Below are positions 8,765 through 17,500 of a stretch of 64,000 bases of DNA, one piece after another. The notes below the pieces were generated by a model that did not search any database, was not told where the DNA came from, and worked only from the letters and a program-made list of their open reading frames with translations. Every line of letters starts with the position of its first letter. The stretch's first letter is position 1. Source of the stretch: Natronococcus pandeyae (GTDB taxonomy: Archaea > Halobacteriota > Halobacteria > Halobacteriales > Natrialbaceae); NCBI RefSeq assembly GCF_008122205.1, contig NZ_PHNJ01000001.1, forward strand, positions 434,001-498,000. The letters are read 5' to 3'. The position numbers and the translations under genes are program-made.

Positions 8765-10282
8765 TCACTGTCCGGGGCCGACCGGCAGCCACTTCCGGAG
8801 GGTCGGACTGAACTCGGCGGCCATCCGGGCGTCGTCGTCCGTGAACGCGTCGGTGGCGACCAACGAGACGAGGTAGACCCCGACGACGACGACCGGAAGA
8901 GCGGTGACGATCAGCAGGTCGGACTCGAGGAAGTAGACCACCGGTGCACCGGCGATAGTGGCGGGGACGCCGCTTCCGACGATCTTGGCGAAGTCCCTGG
9001 TGAACGGGTGGATCCCGTCGAGGACGTAGATCTCGGTGAGGGTGAGGCCGCCAACGAGAAAGAGGGCCGTCGCCGACCCGACCGCGGCCCCCTCGATGCC
9101 GATGAACGGGACGAGCGCCGCCGAGACGAGGAAGTTGACGCCGAAGAGGACGAGCGTATTGGCGAAGACGACCCGCGAGTATCCCATCCCCTGCAACAGC
9201 GAGCCATCGGGGCCGCCGAACGTGACGTTGAACAGGAACGCGGCGGCGAGCAGTGCGACGATGGTGTTCGCCTCGGCGTACTGGGGCGTGTACAACACCG
9301 CGAGGTAGGAACTCGCGCCAAGCGAGAGGAAGATCGCGATCGGCAGCGTGATGCCGGCGATCCAGCGGGCCATGATCCGGAACCGCTGTTCGACCAGTTC
9401 GACGTCGTCTCTGGTTTCGGCGATCAGCGGCTTGAACACGGGCGACAGCGAGTTGAAGATGATCATCAGGCCGGAGCCGAGCATGTAGCCGACGCGGTAG
9501 ATCCCCACGTCGTCGGAGGAGAGGAAGAAGCCGAGCACGAAGTAGTCGACGTGGCCCATGAGCACGAAGACGACGCTGGTCATCGCCAGCGGAACGGAGT
9601 ACTTCACGATCGGCCCCGGGGCAACGAGTTCGAGGTCCGTCGTCAGAAGGTCCCACGCCTTGTAGGTGAAAACGGCCGCGCCGACCGTGATGGCGACGAA
9701 CAGCCCGACGACGTAGCCGGCAACGAGCCCGAGTAGCCCGAATCCTGCCAGTAGCAGCCCTGCGGTGACCGTGAACCGAACGATCGGGCGCACGAGGTCG
9801 CGCATGATAACCCGATACTGGAGCTTCTTGATGCTGTAGTAGGAGGTGAGCAGGACGTTGTAGATCGCCAGCATCGGGATCGTGATCGAGAGCAGGAGCA
9901 GACCGACCCGCATCGCGGGCTCCTGGAAGAAATCGGCGATGAAGGCGGCGCTGAGAGCGAGCGTAATCGCGACGAGCGACGAGGTCACGAGGACGGTTGC
10001 CGTCACCTGGACGATCACGCCCTTCGCCTTGCCCCGCTCGTCGTCGTCGAGATACTGGGGAACGAAGTAATCGATCGCGAGCGGCAGTCCGAGGTTCGCG
10101 AACACCTGCATGAAGAGGATGACCGACGTCGCCAGTACGAACAGGCCGTAGACGGAGGGACTGACGAACCGCGTCATCAGCATGACGATCGCAAAGCCCA
10201 GCGCACCGTTGACGACGTTCCCGACGAACGTGATACTCCCCTGCTTGGCGAGCGTGGTGATGCCTTCGTCCTGGTCAGTCAT
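8765..10282 (-). CDS. Polysaccharide/lipid-linked oligosaccharide flippase (Wzx/MATE-like)
   Basis: 505 residues with about 14 membrane helices. The N-terminus (LAKQGSITFVGNVVNGALGF) and the helix-2 region RFVSPSVYGLFVLA match the oligosaccharide flippase/polysaccharide biosynthesis family, which moves lipid-linked glycans across the membrane. In haloarchaea such proteins serve S-layer N-glycosylation or exopolysaccharide export. No glycosyltransferases lie next to it in this window, so the glycan cannot be named. The C-terminus is hydrophilic. The ATG start at 10282 gives an acidic cytoplasmic N-terminus. Confidence 0.9.
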   Translation of the reverse strand: MTDQDEGITTLAKQGSITFVGNVVNGALGFAIVMLMTRFVSPSVYGLFVLATSVILFMQVFANLGLPLAIDYFVPQYLDDDERGKAKGVIVQVTATVLVTSSLVAITLALSAAFIADFFQEPAMRVGLLLLSITIPMLAIYNVLLTSYYSIKKLQYRVIMRDLVRPIVRFTVTAGLLLAGFGLLGLVAGYVVGLFVAITVGAAVFTYKAWDLLTTDLELVAPGPIVKYSVPLAMTSVVFVLMGHVDYFVLGFFLSSDDVGIYRVGYMLGSGLMIIFNSLSPVFKPLIAETRDDVELVEQRFRIMARWIAGITLPIAIFLSLGASSYLAVLYTPQYAEANTIVALLAAAFLFNVTFGGPDGSLLQGMGYSRVVFANTLVLFGVNFLVSAALVPFIGIEGAAVGSATALFLVGGLTLTEIYVLDGIHPFTRDFAKIVGSGVPATIAGAPVVYFLESDLLIVTALPVVVVGVYLVSLVATDAFTDDDARMAAEFSPTLRKWLPVGPGQ

Positions 10283-10372
10283 GGCGGCGTGGGAGCGGTC
10301 GAGTTCGGCCGACAGTCACCTCGTCGCGGGCGAGTAGTGTGCATCTGTTGGTTCGGATCCATGCTGACGGTC

Positions 10373-10762
10373 TCAGACACCGGTCGCCGGCTCGAGTTCG
10401 TAGCTCTCGACTTCGGCCGCCCGTTCACCGAAGTGCGGGAACTCGACGTCGAACGGCCACTCCTCGCCGGAGCTGACGTCCTCCTCGACGTTCTCGATGA
10501 CGCTCTCGAGTTCCTCGCCCTCGGCGTCGAAGAAGGTCGCGCGGATCTCGATGTAGGAGAGGGTTCGGTCGCCGGCGTTCCTGACGACGCCCCAGACGTA
10601 GACGCGTTCGTCCTCGGTGCCAGGATCGTCGCGCACGAGGTCGTCCCAGACGATCTCGACGTCGGCGGGTTCGGTGATCTCCTCGCCGTTGTCCGTGAGG
10701 TACTCGAGACAGCCCGAAATCGGCAGCAAGCCGGCGACTGCCAAAAACGCGCGACGGTGCAT
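10373..10762 (-). CDS. FxLYD-type Tat lipoprotein
   Basis: 129 residues. MHRRAFLAVAGLLPISGC is a compact Tat lipoprotein signal with lipobox Cys18. The mature part looks like one immunoglobulin-like beta domain of the FxLYD type: VYVWGVVRNAGDRTLSYIEI and the following AEGEELESV give the pattern of extracellular haloarchaeal domains that describe an unmodified backbone strand followed by a paired helix-free sandwich. It is presumably anchored on the outer membrane face. Function is unknown. It precedes the flippase on the same strand (91-base gap), so the two could share a transcript. Confidence 0.75.
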   Translation of the reverse strand: MHRRAFLAVAGLLPISGCLEYLTDNGEEITEPADVEIVWDDLVRDDPGTEDERVYVWGVVRNAGDRTLSYIEIRATFFDAEGEELESVIENVEEDVSSGEEWPFDVEFPHFGERAAEVESYELEPATGV

Positions 10763-10859
10763 CTATCCCGCTAGTTGCGGTGGTTAGCCTTGAGCGTTCG
10801 GGAACGAGTGTCGGCCGACGCCGGTTCGTCGAACGACGTGTCACTCCGGCCGACTATCA

Positions 10860-10898
10860 CGACACACTTTTCACTACTGGCTGTTACCACCTAGTTGT
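10860..10898 (+). promoter_or_regulatory. thi4 core promoter with imperfect dyad
   Basis: A TATA-like box (ACTTTTCAC, 10866-10874) precedes the thi4 ATG by about 28 bases, so the transcript is almost leaderless and has no room for a TPP riboswitch. Between box and start lies an imperfect dyad, ACTACTGG facing CCACCTAGT with six bases between, a candidate operator. ThiR binding here is inference only. Confidence 0.4.
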
Positions 10899-11828
10899 AT
10901 GAGCGAATTCGAACAGTTCAGCGACGTCGGCGAAGCGGACGTAACGCGTGCGATCGGACAGGAGTGGACCGAGGAGTTCATGGACTTCTCGGACTCGGAC
11001 GTCATCATCGTCGGCGGCGGTCCCTCGGGACTGACGGCCGCGAAGGAGCTCTCCGAGCGCGGTGTGAAAGTCATGGTCGTCGAGAAGAACAACTACCTCG
11101 GCGGCGGCTTCTGGCTCGGCGGCTTCCTGATGAACAAGGTCACCGTCCGCGACCCGGCCCAGAAGGTCCTCGACGAACTCGAGGTCTCCTACAAGGAGTC
11201 ACAGGACAGCGAGGATCTGTACGTCGCCAACGGTCCCGAGGCCTGTTCCGGGCTGATCAAGGCCGCCTGCGACGCCGGCGCGAAGATGCAGAACATGACC
11301 GAGTTCACCGACATCGTCATCCGCGAGAACCACCGTGTCGGCGGCATCGTCATGAACTGGACGCCGGTCCACGCCCTGCCGCGCGAAATCACGTGTGTGG
11401 ACCCGATCGCGGTCGAAGCCGACCTGGTCATCGACGCGACGGGCCACGACGCGATGGCGGTCAAGAAACTCGACGAGCGCGGCGTGCTCGACGCGCCGGG
11501 CATCGCCGACGCCGAGGCAAACGCGACGGGAATGGACCAGACCGGCGACGACAGCTACGGCGCCCCCGGCCACGACTCGCCCGGCCACGACTCGATGTGG
11601 GTCGGCAAGTCCGAGGACGCCGTCGTCGAACACACCGGCCTCGTCCACGAGGGCCTCATCGCCACCGGGATGGCGACCGCGACGACCTACGGCCTGCCGC
11701 GCATGGGTCCGACCTTCGGCGCCATGCTCGTCTCGGGCAAGCGCGCCGCCCAGGTCGCACTCGACGAACTCGAGGTCGACGCCGAGCCGGTCGAACTGAC
11801 CTCGCGGGCTGCGCCGGCCGACGACTGA
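10899..11828 (+). CDS. thi4: Thiazole synthase Thi4, Cys (suicide-type) form
   Basis: 309 residues. It forms the adenylated thiazole moiety of thiamine from NAD and glycine. A Rossmann dinucleotide site ([18 protein letters not shown], 34-51) is followed by the family segment [10 protein letters not shown]. The residue aligned with the sulfur-donating Cys of yeast and Haloferax enzymes is Cys166 in EITCVDP; methanococcal Thi4 has His there and uses free sulfide. The enzyme is therefore expected to give up its own Cys sulfur and turn over once. The ThiR-type regulator lies at 19412. The stop codon touches the left arm of a long hairpin at 11828. Confidence 0.95.
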   Translation: MSEFEQFSDVGEADVTRAIGQEWTEEFMDFSDSDVIIVGGGPSGLTAAKELSERGVKVMVVEKNNYLGGGFWLGGFLMNKVTVRDPAQKVLDELEVSYKESQDSEDLYVANGPEACSGLIKAACDAGAKMQNMTEFTDIVIRENHRVGGIVMNWTPVHALPREITCVDPIAVEADLVIDATGHDAMAVKKLDERGVLDAPGIADAEANATGMDQTGDDSYGAPGHDSPGHDSMWVGKSEDAVVEHTGLVHEGLIATGMATATTYGLPRMGPTFGAMLVSGKRAAQVALDELEVDAEPVELTSRAAPADD

Positions 11829-11909
11829 TAGGGTCGGTTGTAACTGTTTACCGGTCGTTCGTCAGAGCGGGATGCCGAATGACCGGAAATGACTTACAAC
11901 CGACCCTAT
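11828..11909. repeat. 82-base long hairpin at the 3' end of thi4
   Basis: A perfect 16-base inverted repeat, ATAGGGTCGGTTGTAA (11828-11843) and its complement (11894-11909). Inside it, after 7-base mismatched flanks, a second pairing of CCGGTCGTTC with GAATGACCGG (9 of 10 pairs) closes a loop of about 16 bases. The left arm starts on the last base of the thi4 stop codon. It could be a terminator or mRNA-stabilising hairpin, or a small palindromic insertion. Confidence 0.7.
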
Positions 11910-12035
11910 GACGTAGTACCAACCGATCACCGCGTCGTCGGTTTCGTCCCCGTTCGACGCGAGTACACTCCTTCTTTCGACGCCTCGTGGCGAACGTGTT
12001 CAAACACGACCGTGAGTACTCAGCGTCCGGTGAGA
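11910..12035. other. Intergenic spacer without a recognisable gene
   Basis: Sequence between the thi4 hairpin and the nested inverted-repeat element. It contains a short palindrome CGTGTTCAAACACG near 11993-12006. No ORF with haloarchaeal coding character is visible. Confidence 0.4.
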
Positions 12036-12195
12036 CCACCACGAAAGCCCCTGGGCCGCTCGAGTCGGGGGGCTCGCTGCGCGCTCGCTTCGCTCGCGTG
12101 CTTGCATCGCCCGCCGTCCCCGAGCGGCCCAGCCCCTTTCAGTCCCACCCGCGGTGGCTGGCCAGGCAGCCGACTCAGGTGGGAGTTTCGTGGTG
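12036..12195. repeat. 160-base nested inverted-repeat element
   Basis: Outer arms CACCACGAAA (12037-12046) and TTTCGTGGTG (12186-12195) are perfect complements. Inner arms CTGGGCCGCTCG (12051-12062) and CGAGCGGCCCAG (12121-12132) are also perfect complements. The loop of the inner stem is rich in CTCGC/GCGAG, and a further CCCACC/GGTGGG pair lies on the right side. The layout suggests a structured mobile or regulatory repeat (MITE-like) rather than a gene. Confidence 0.6.
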
Positions 12196-12214
12196 TTCGA
12201 TTCTCTCAGCAAGT

Positions 12215-12486
12215 CAGTGTACTCTGAACACCGTCCTCGTGGTCCCGATCTTCGCGACGCTGGGACCGCTGTTTGGCCTCAGTGCAATGGTGATTCCGAT
12301 CACTGCGAGAGTCAGCGGAGGTTCCTGTTCGGGTTCGGACCGATCACCGCCGTCCTCTGTAGCTGGTGGATCCTCGGTACGACGGCCGGTCCCGACCTCG
12401 AGGACCCCCCGAAAAGTCGGACCGAACTCGAGTCGCCTCCGAATCCCCACCGTTTTTCGATACCTGGTGACTCGACTCGAGCATGA
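12215..12486 (+). pseudogene. Frameshifted relic of a small two-helix membrane protein
   Basis: One frame (12215 to about 12310) encodes a hydrophobic helix beginning TLNTVLVVPIFATLGPLFG. The hydrophobicity then switches to a second frame (about 12318-12486) encoding FLFGFGPITAVLCSWWIL followed by a proline/acidic tail. Neither frame has a suitable start. The pattern fits a small membrane protein broken by one frameshift near 12300-12325 and truncated at its N-terminus. The second frame ends in TGA overlapping the ATG of the epimerase gene. It could also be a sequencing indel in a living gene. Confidence 0.42.
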
Positions 12487-13373
12487 ACGTCGTCGTCACC
12501 GGGGCAACCGGCGGTGTCGGAAGCTGGATCGTCGAACGGTTCGCGAGCGAGGGTCACGAGGTCCTCGGGATCGACCTCGAGCGCCCGGCCGGCGAGCGCG
12601 AGAATGCCGACTTTCTCGCGGCCGATCTCACCGAGCAGGGGCAGGCCTGGGAGGCGATCCTCGCCCACGAACCCGACGCCGTGATCCACTTCGCGGCGAT
12701 TCCCCGCGTCGGCCTCGAGCCCGGAGCCGAGACCTTCCTCACGAACGTCTCGAGTACCTACCACGTCCTCGAGGCCGCGGGCCAGGCGGGCGCGGACGTC
12801 GTCTGGGCCTCGAGCGAGAGCATCTACGGCTCGGTGTTCGCCGACGAGCCGTGGCTACCCGACTACTTCCCGATCGACGAGGCCCACCCGCGCCGTCCGG
12901 AGGACCCCTACGCGACCTCGAAACTCGTCGGCGAGGACGTCGCGGCGATGGCCGCGCGAAAGCACGGGATTTCCGTCACCTCGGTTCGGCCCTCGTGGGT
13001 CACCTACCCTGGCGGCGAGCGAACGGCGCAGGCTCGGGAGACGTTCGATCCCGAGACCGCCGATCCGAACGGGAACTTCTGGTCGTACGTCGACGTCCGG
13101 GACGTCGTCTCGATGGTCGAGGCAGCGCTCGAGACCGACCGCGGCGGCCACGAGACCTATCTCGCGGTCGCCGCGGAGAACTACCTCGGTCGACCCACGG
13201 CGGAGACGATCGAGGCCGTCTTCGGCGACCTGCCTGCCGAGTGCGACCTCGAGGGCGAGGAGTCACCGTTCTCGACGGCGAAAGCCCGCACAGAACTGGG
13301 CTGGGAGCCAGAACACTCCTGGCAGGAGGCGGAGGACGAAGCTATCGCGGGGCCGGCGTTTCTGGACGACTGA
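12483..13373 (+). CDS. NAD-dependent epimerase/dehydratase (extended SDR)
   Basis: 296 residues. The N-terminal Rossmann motif is GATGGVG (7-13), and the catalytic pair is YATSK (Tyr143, Lys147), preceded by the Ser-rich strand WASSESIYG. This is the extended short-chain dehydrogenase fold of sugar-nucleotide epimerases, dehydratases and uronate dehydrogenases. The C-terminal substrate part contains the segment TELGWEPEHSW typical of GDP/UDP-sugar epimerases. The substrate is not identifiable; no sugar cluster surrounds it. The ATG overlaps the terminal TGA of the upstream broken frame, which may be coincidence. Confidence 0.9.
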   Translation: MNVVVTGATGGVGSWIVERFASEGHEVLGIDLERPAGERENADFLAADLTEQGQAWEAILAHEPDAVIHFAAIPRVGLEPGAETFLTNVSSTYHVLEAAGQAGADVVWASSESIYGSVFADEPWLPDYFPIDEAHPRRPEDPYATSKLVGEDVAAMAARKHGISVTSVRPSWVTYPGGERTAQARETFDPETADPNGNFWSYVDVRDVVSMVEAALETDRGGHETYLAVAAENYLGRPTAETIEAVFGDLPAECDLEGEESPFSTAKARTELGWEPEHSWQEAEDEAIAGPAFLDD

Positions 13374-13412
13374 ACGCGACGGTGTGTCGTCCGCGAGCGG
13401 GCTCGAGACCGG

Positions 13413-13727
13413 CTACCGGGGGCTGAACCGACCGGTTCGCCGGTCGTCGTCGCCGTCACCGGAGCCGTCGGTATCGCCCCCCGCAGGTTCCGATCCGAGT
13501 TCGTCCGACTCGTCGTCGTAGATATCGATGTGATGAACCGCACTCGGCGAGAGGAGCCGGTTCCCCTCGAGTTCGAGCCAGCCGTTCGCGTGGACGACGA
13601 CCGGTCCCTCGTAGAGGGCGTCGTCCGCGTCGGCGTCGCCGTAGATGACGACGTCGTGGTACGCCTGCGTAAGGGGATTCATGTCGTCCGTGAGGATCAA
13701 TTCGCTCGAGAACGGTGGCGGGAACAT
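13413..13727 (-). CDS. Haloarchaeal protein of unknown function (104 aa)
   Basis: 104 residues, ATG at 13727. A TATA-like GATTTATGAG lies at about 13752-13761 on the same strand, right for a leaderless transcript. The folded part is roughly residues 20-75, with alternating strands (HDVVIYGDADADDALYEGPV then HANGWLELEGN). The C-terminus is a disordered Gly/Asp/Ser tail. The coding character is good (acidic, GC-rich third positions). I do not recognise the family. It lies convergently after the epimerase and is divergent from the gene at 13819. Confidence 0.65.
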   Translation of the reverse strand: MFPPPFSSELILTDDMNPLTQAYHDVVIYGDADADDALYEGPVVVHANGWLELEGNRLLSPSAVHHIDIYDDESDELGSEPAGGDTDGSGDGDDDRRTGRFSPR

Positions 13728-13818
13728 GTCTCTCGGAGAGAAGGACGCTCGAGCTCATAAATCGGTCGCCGTCTGTGCGACCGTAACGGATTCATCCTGT
13801 GGTACGACTAGGTAATAT

Positions 13819-14586
13819 ATGGTCGATCAGATCGCGCTCTACCGGGCACCGACGACGGTCGCTGACAGCGAGGAGGTTGCTAATTGGCTCGAGCCGCGCG
13901 TCGACGCGACGGTCGCCGTCCGCGACCGGTTTCTCGAAGAACACCGAACCGACGAACTTCCCGAGCGCTTCGCCGAGGCGCGGGTTCTCTCGCCGTACGA
14001 CCGCGAGACCGGGAACACCATGCTGGGTACCATCCGGTACGAGGAACGCGCCCTCGAGAACCCCGAACGCGAGGGCGGGGTGCTCTACGACGGCCAGCAG
14101 GTCCAGCGGGCGCTCAACAGCGCGCTTCCGGCCGACGAACGGGGCCTCGAGACGCTCCACGTGGCGATACTGGACCGGGCGATCGGTACCTGGGGCGAGC
14201 ACGACGGTCGCTGGCACAAGCGAGTGAACGTCCTCGGACAGCCGGCGCTGATCTCGGTACCCGGACTCTACGAGGCGCCCGCAAAACCCGAGGCGTACTA
14301 CAAGGAGAAACAGCGCCACTCGCTGCTCTCGGGAGATACGCCGCCGCGAGAGGTGCTCGAGAACCGCGTCGAAGGCGAGTTCCTCGTCGAGAACGACCCG
14401 CGGACGACCGACGCCCTGAAAGGGTACGTCCTGCAGGCGTACGACTTCCTCGAGACGGGCGAGAGCTTCTGTGACCGTGAGGGATGCCGACTCTTCAACG
14501 CCCACTACCACGAGGACCTGATCGCGGCACAGCTTCGCGAACCGGAGTTCTGCACCGAGCACGCACGACGGTACGGCCGGTCCTGA
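13819..14586 (+). CDS. Unknown haloarchaeal protein with C-terminal Cys/His cluster
   Basis: 255 residues, ATG at 13819 preceded by an AT-rich box. Body of the protein is mixed alpha/beta, with the segment TLHVAILDRAIGTW in the centre. The C-terminus holds CDREGCRLFNAHYHEDL and, about 20 residues on, FCTEH, so a probable metal site made of three Cys and several His. The C-x4-C-x-L/M spacing recalls the tail of archaemetzincin-type metallopeptidases, but no HExxH is present, so a peptidase role is only a weak guess. It converges on the histidine kinase with ten bases between stops. Confidence 0.7.
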   Translation: MVDQIALYRAPTTVADSEEVANWLEPRVDATVAVRDRFLEEHRTDELPERFAEARVLSPYDRETGNTMLGTIRYEERALENPEREGGVLYDGQQVQRALNSALPADERGLETLHVAILDRAIGTWGEHDGRWHKRVNVLGQPALISVPGLYEAPAKPEAYYKEKQRHSLLSGDTPPREVLENRVEGEFLVENDPRTTDALKGYVLQAYDFLETGESFCDREGCRLFNAHYHEDLIAAQLREPEFCTEHARRYGRS

Positions 14587-14596
14587 TCGAGTACTC

Positions 14597-17500
14597 CTAC
14601 TCCTCGGTCGCCTCGGGCAGCGTAAACGAGAACGTCGCCCCTTCGCCGGGCTCGGAGTCGACCCGGATCTCGCCGCCGTGGCGCTCGACGATCCGGCGGG
14701 TGAGCGCGAGGCCGATCCCCGTTCCGCTCCCCTCGTCCTGGCTGTGGAGGCGCTGGAACACCTCGAAGACGCGGTCCTGATCGTCGGGATCGATACCGAT
14801 CCCCTCGTCGCGGACCGATACTCGCCACTTCGAGCCGGTGCGTTCGGTTTCGACGTGGATCCGCGGCGGCCCGTCCCCGCTGTACTCGATCGCGTTCGAC
14901 AGCAGGTTCTGGAACACCTGGCGCAACTGTTCGGCGTCGCCCTCGACGCGGGGAAGCGGTTCGGTCGTGATCTCGGCGTCGGTCTCCTCGATTCGAAGCT
15001 GCAGGTCCGCGAGCACGTCGTCGAGCACGGCGTCCAGATCGACGGTGTCGAACGGATCTCCCTGCGCTTCGACGCGGGAGTACTCGAGCAGGCCGTCGAT
15101 CATATTGCTCATTCGCTCGGCGCCGTCGACGGCGAACTCGATGAACTCCTCGCCGTCATCGTCGAGGTCGTCGGCGTACCGCTGCTCGATCAACTGGAGG
15201 TAGCTCGAGACCATCCGCAGCGGTTCCTGGAGGTCGTGGGAGGCGGCGTAGGCGAACTGCTCCAGGCGTTCGTTGGACTCTTTCAATTTTCGCTGGTACT
15301 CCTTGCGCTCGGTGATGTCGGTGAGCGTCACGACGGCACGGCTGACCTCGCCGTGCTCGTCTCTGACCGGCATCCCGTGCTCCATGATGATTCGTTTCTC
15401 GTCGTCGAACGTGCGTATTTCGTACACGTTAGGCTCGGTGACCGCCTCGCCGCGAAGCACCTGGGACATCGTCCACTCCTCGGGTTCGACCGGCTCTCCC
15501 GAGTCGGCCCAGACGGCGGAGTACTTTTCGTACTCCTCGACGGACTCCGCGTCGAAGACGTTCCCACCCCAGATTTCCTTCGCGGTGTCGTTTGCCCTGC
15601 GCAGCGATCCGTCTCCGTTCGCGACGACGACGCCGACGGGCAGCACCTCGAACAGCGTTTCGAGCTCCTTCCGCCGCTTCTCGGCCTCGATCTCGGCTCG
15701 TTTGCGCTCCGTGATGTCCGTGAGCGCGCCGGGAAACGTCTCCGGGTTGCCCTCGTCGTCGCACTCGACGTGACCGCGGGCGACGACCCACCTGAGTTCG
15801 CCGTCGGCGTTCCAGACGCGATACTCGGCCTCGTACTCACTGCAGGTCTCGACGGCTTCCTCGATCTTCGCTTGCACGCGGTCGCGGTCGGCGACGTGGA
15901 TCGACGACACCATCCGTTCGAGCGACACTCCTCCCCGTGCGTCCTCCGGATCGACGCCGAATTTCCGGGCGAAGGAGGCACCGGTGACGAACCGGTCCTC
16001 GGGAATCTGCCACTCCCAGGTGCCGACGGCGCCGGCCTCGGTCGCGGCCTCGAGTTGCGCTTTGGCATCGCGCAGGTACCGCTCGCGTTCCTTCTGCTCG
16101 GTGACGTCCTGTGCCATCGTCATCCCGGCGAACACGTCCCCGCGCTCGTCGGTGATCGGCACCGCGTGGACGACCCACTCCGAGCTGGCGTATTCGACGT
16201 TGACCGACTCTACCTCGCCGTCCAGTGCGGCCTCGAGCGCGGGTTCGAGGGCCGCGGCGATCTCGTCGGGCCAGGCTTCCCGTAACTGACACCCCTCGAG
16301 ATCGTCCGGATCGACCGGCAAGTCCTCGAACGCCTGGCCCGCCGCCAGCGTGTACTCGAGGTCGTGATCGAACAGCGTGACGATCCCGTTCGGGAAGTGC
16401 TCGACGAGCGTGCGGTAGCGTTGCTCCGACTCCTCGAGTCCGCGCTGGGCCTCGACCCGCTCGGTGACGTCCTGTGACATGCCCATGGCGGCGACGACGT
16501 CGCCGTTGCCGTCGCGAACGGGGACGAAGTGGAACTGATAGACGTTATCGTCGATCGCCCGTTCGAACGTTCTGGTTTCGCCCTCGAGGGCGGCCTCGTA
16601 GTGCGGGACGACGACGTCTTCCAGTTCCGACGGCAGTGCCTCGCGAAGCGGTTCTCCCTCGAGATCCGCTCTCGTTACGTCGGTTTCTCCCTCCGGCGTG
16701 CCGCCGAAGGTGACGTAGTTGAGTTCCTCGTCGACGAGGGCGACGGCACCGTTGGGAAAGTGTTCGACGAGCGTCTGATATCGGCGCTGGGCCTCTTCGA
16801 GTTCCCGCTCGTGTTGCTTGCGCTCGGTAACGTCGCGACCCGAGACGACGAGCGAGACGACCTCACCCTCGTCGTTCGTGACCGGTCTGAAAACGCCACT
16901 CAGAGAGTACACCTCGCTGTTCGGACGGGTGAGATCGGCCTCGAAGTCCACGTACTCGCCGTCCGCCGCTCGTTCAACCCACTCCCTGACCTCGGGCTGG
17001 ACACCGGCGGACGAGCACCGCGAGTCCGCCGAGGATCGCTCACCACCGTCGCTCTCTCCCCACCACGGGGTTTCCCAGAACGGCTCGCCGGTCACGTCCT
17101 CGAGGTCGGCCTCGGTGTACTCCATCGCCGTCCGGTTGATGTCGAGCACCGTTCCATCGGGCTCGAGGAGGCCGACGAGAATGTTCGGATCGTCGAAGAT
17201 CGCTTCGAAGCGCCGTTCCTGGCGCTCGAGTTCCTGCTCGCGCGCTCTGCGCTCGGTGACGTCGCGGAAGTAGACGGAGAGCCCGGTCTCCGAGGGATAG
17301 GCGTGAACCTCGAACCAGCTGTCGAGCGGTTCGGGATAGTACTCCTCGAACGAGACGGACTCCTGGTCGAACATCGCGTGCTCGTAGGTCGGCTTGAACT
17401 CCCGATCGACTGCTTTCGAGAACACGTCCCAGACGTTCTTCCCGACCAGCTCTCGGTTCTCCGGATTGATCAACTCGTGGGCGCGCTCGTTGAGGTACGT

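Noticed and set aside
10770-10898. TPP riboswitch before thi4
   Set aside because: The TATA-like box lies under 35 bases from the ATG, leaving no leader, and no THI-box sequence was seen.
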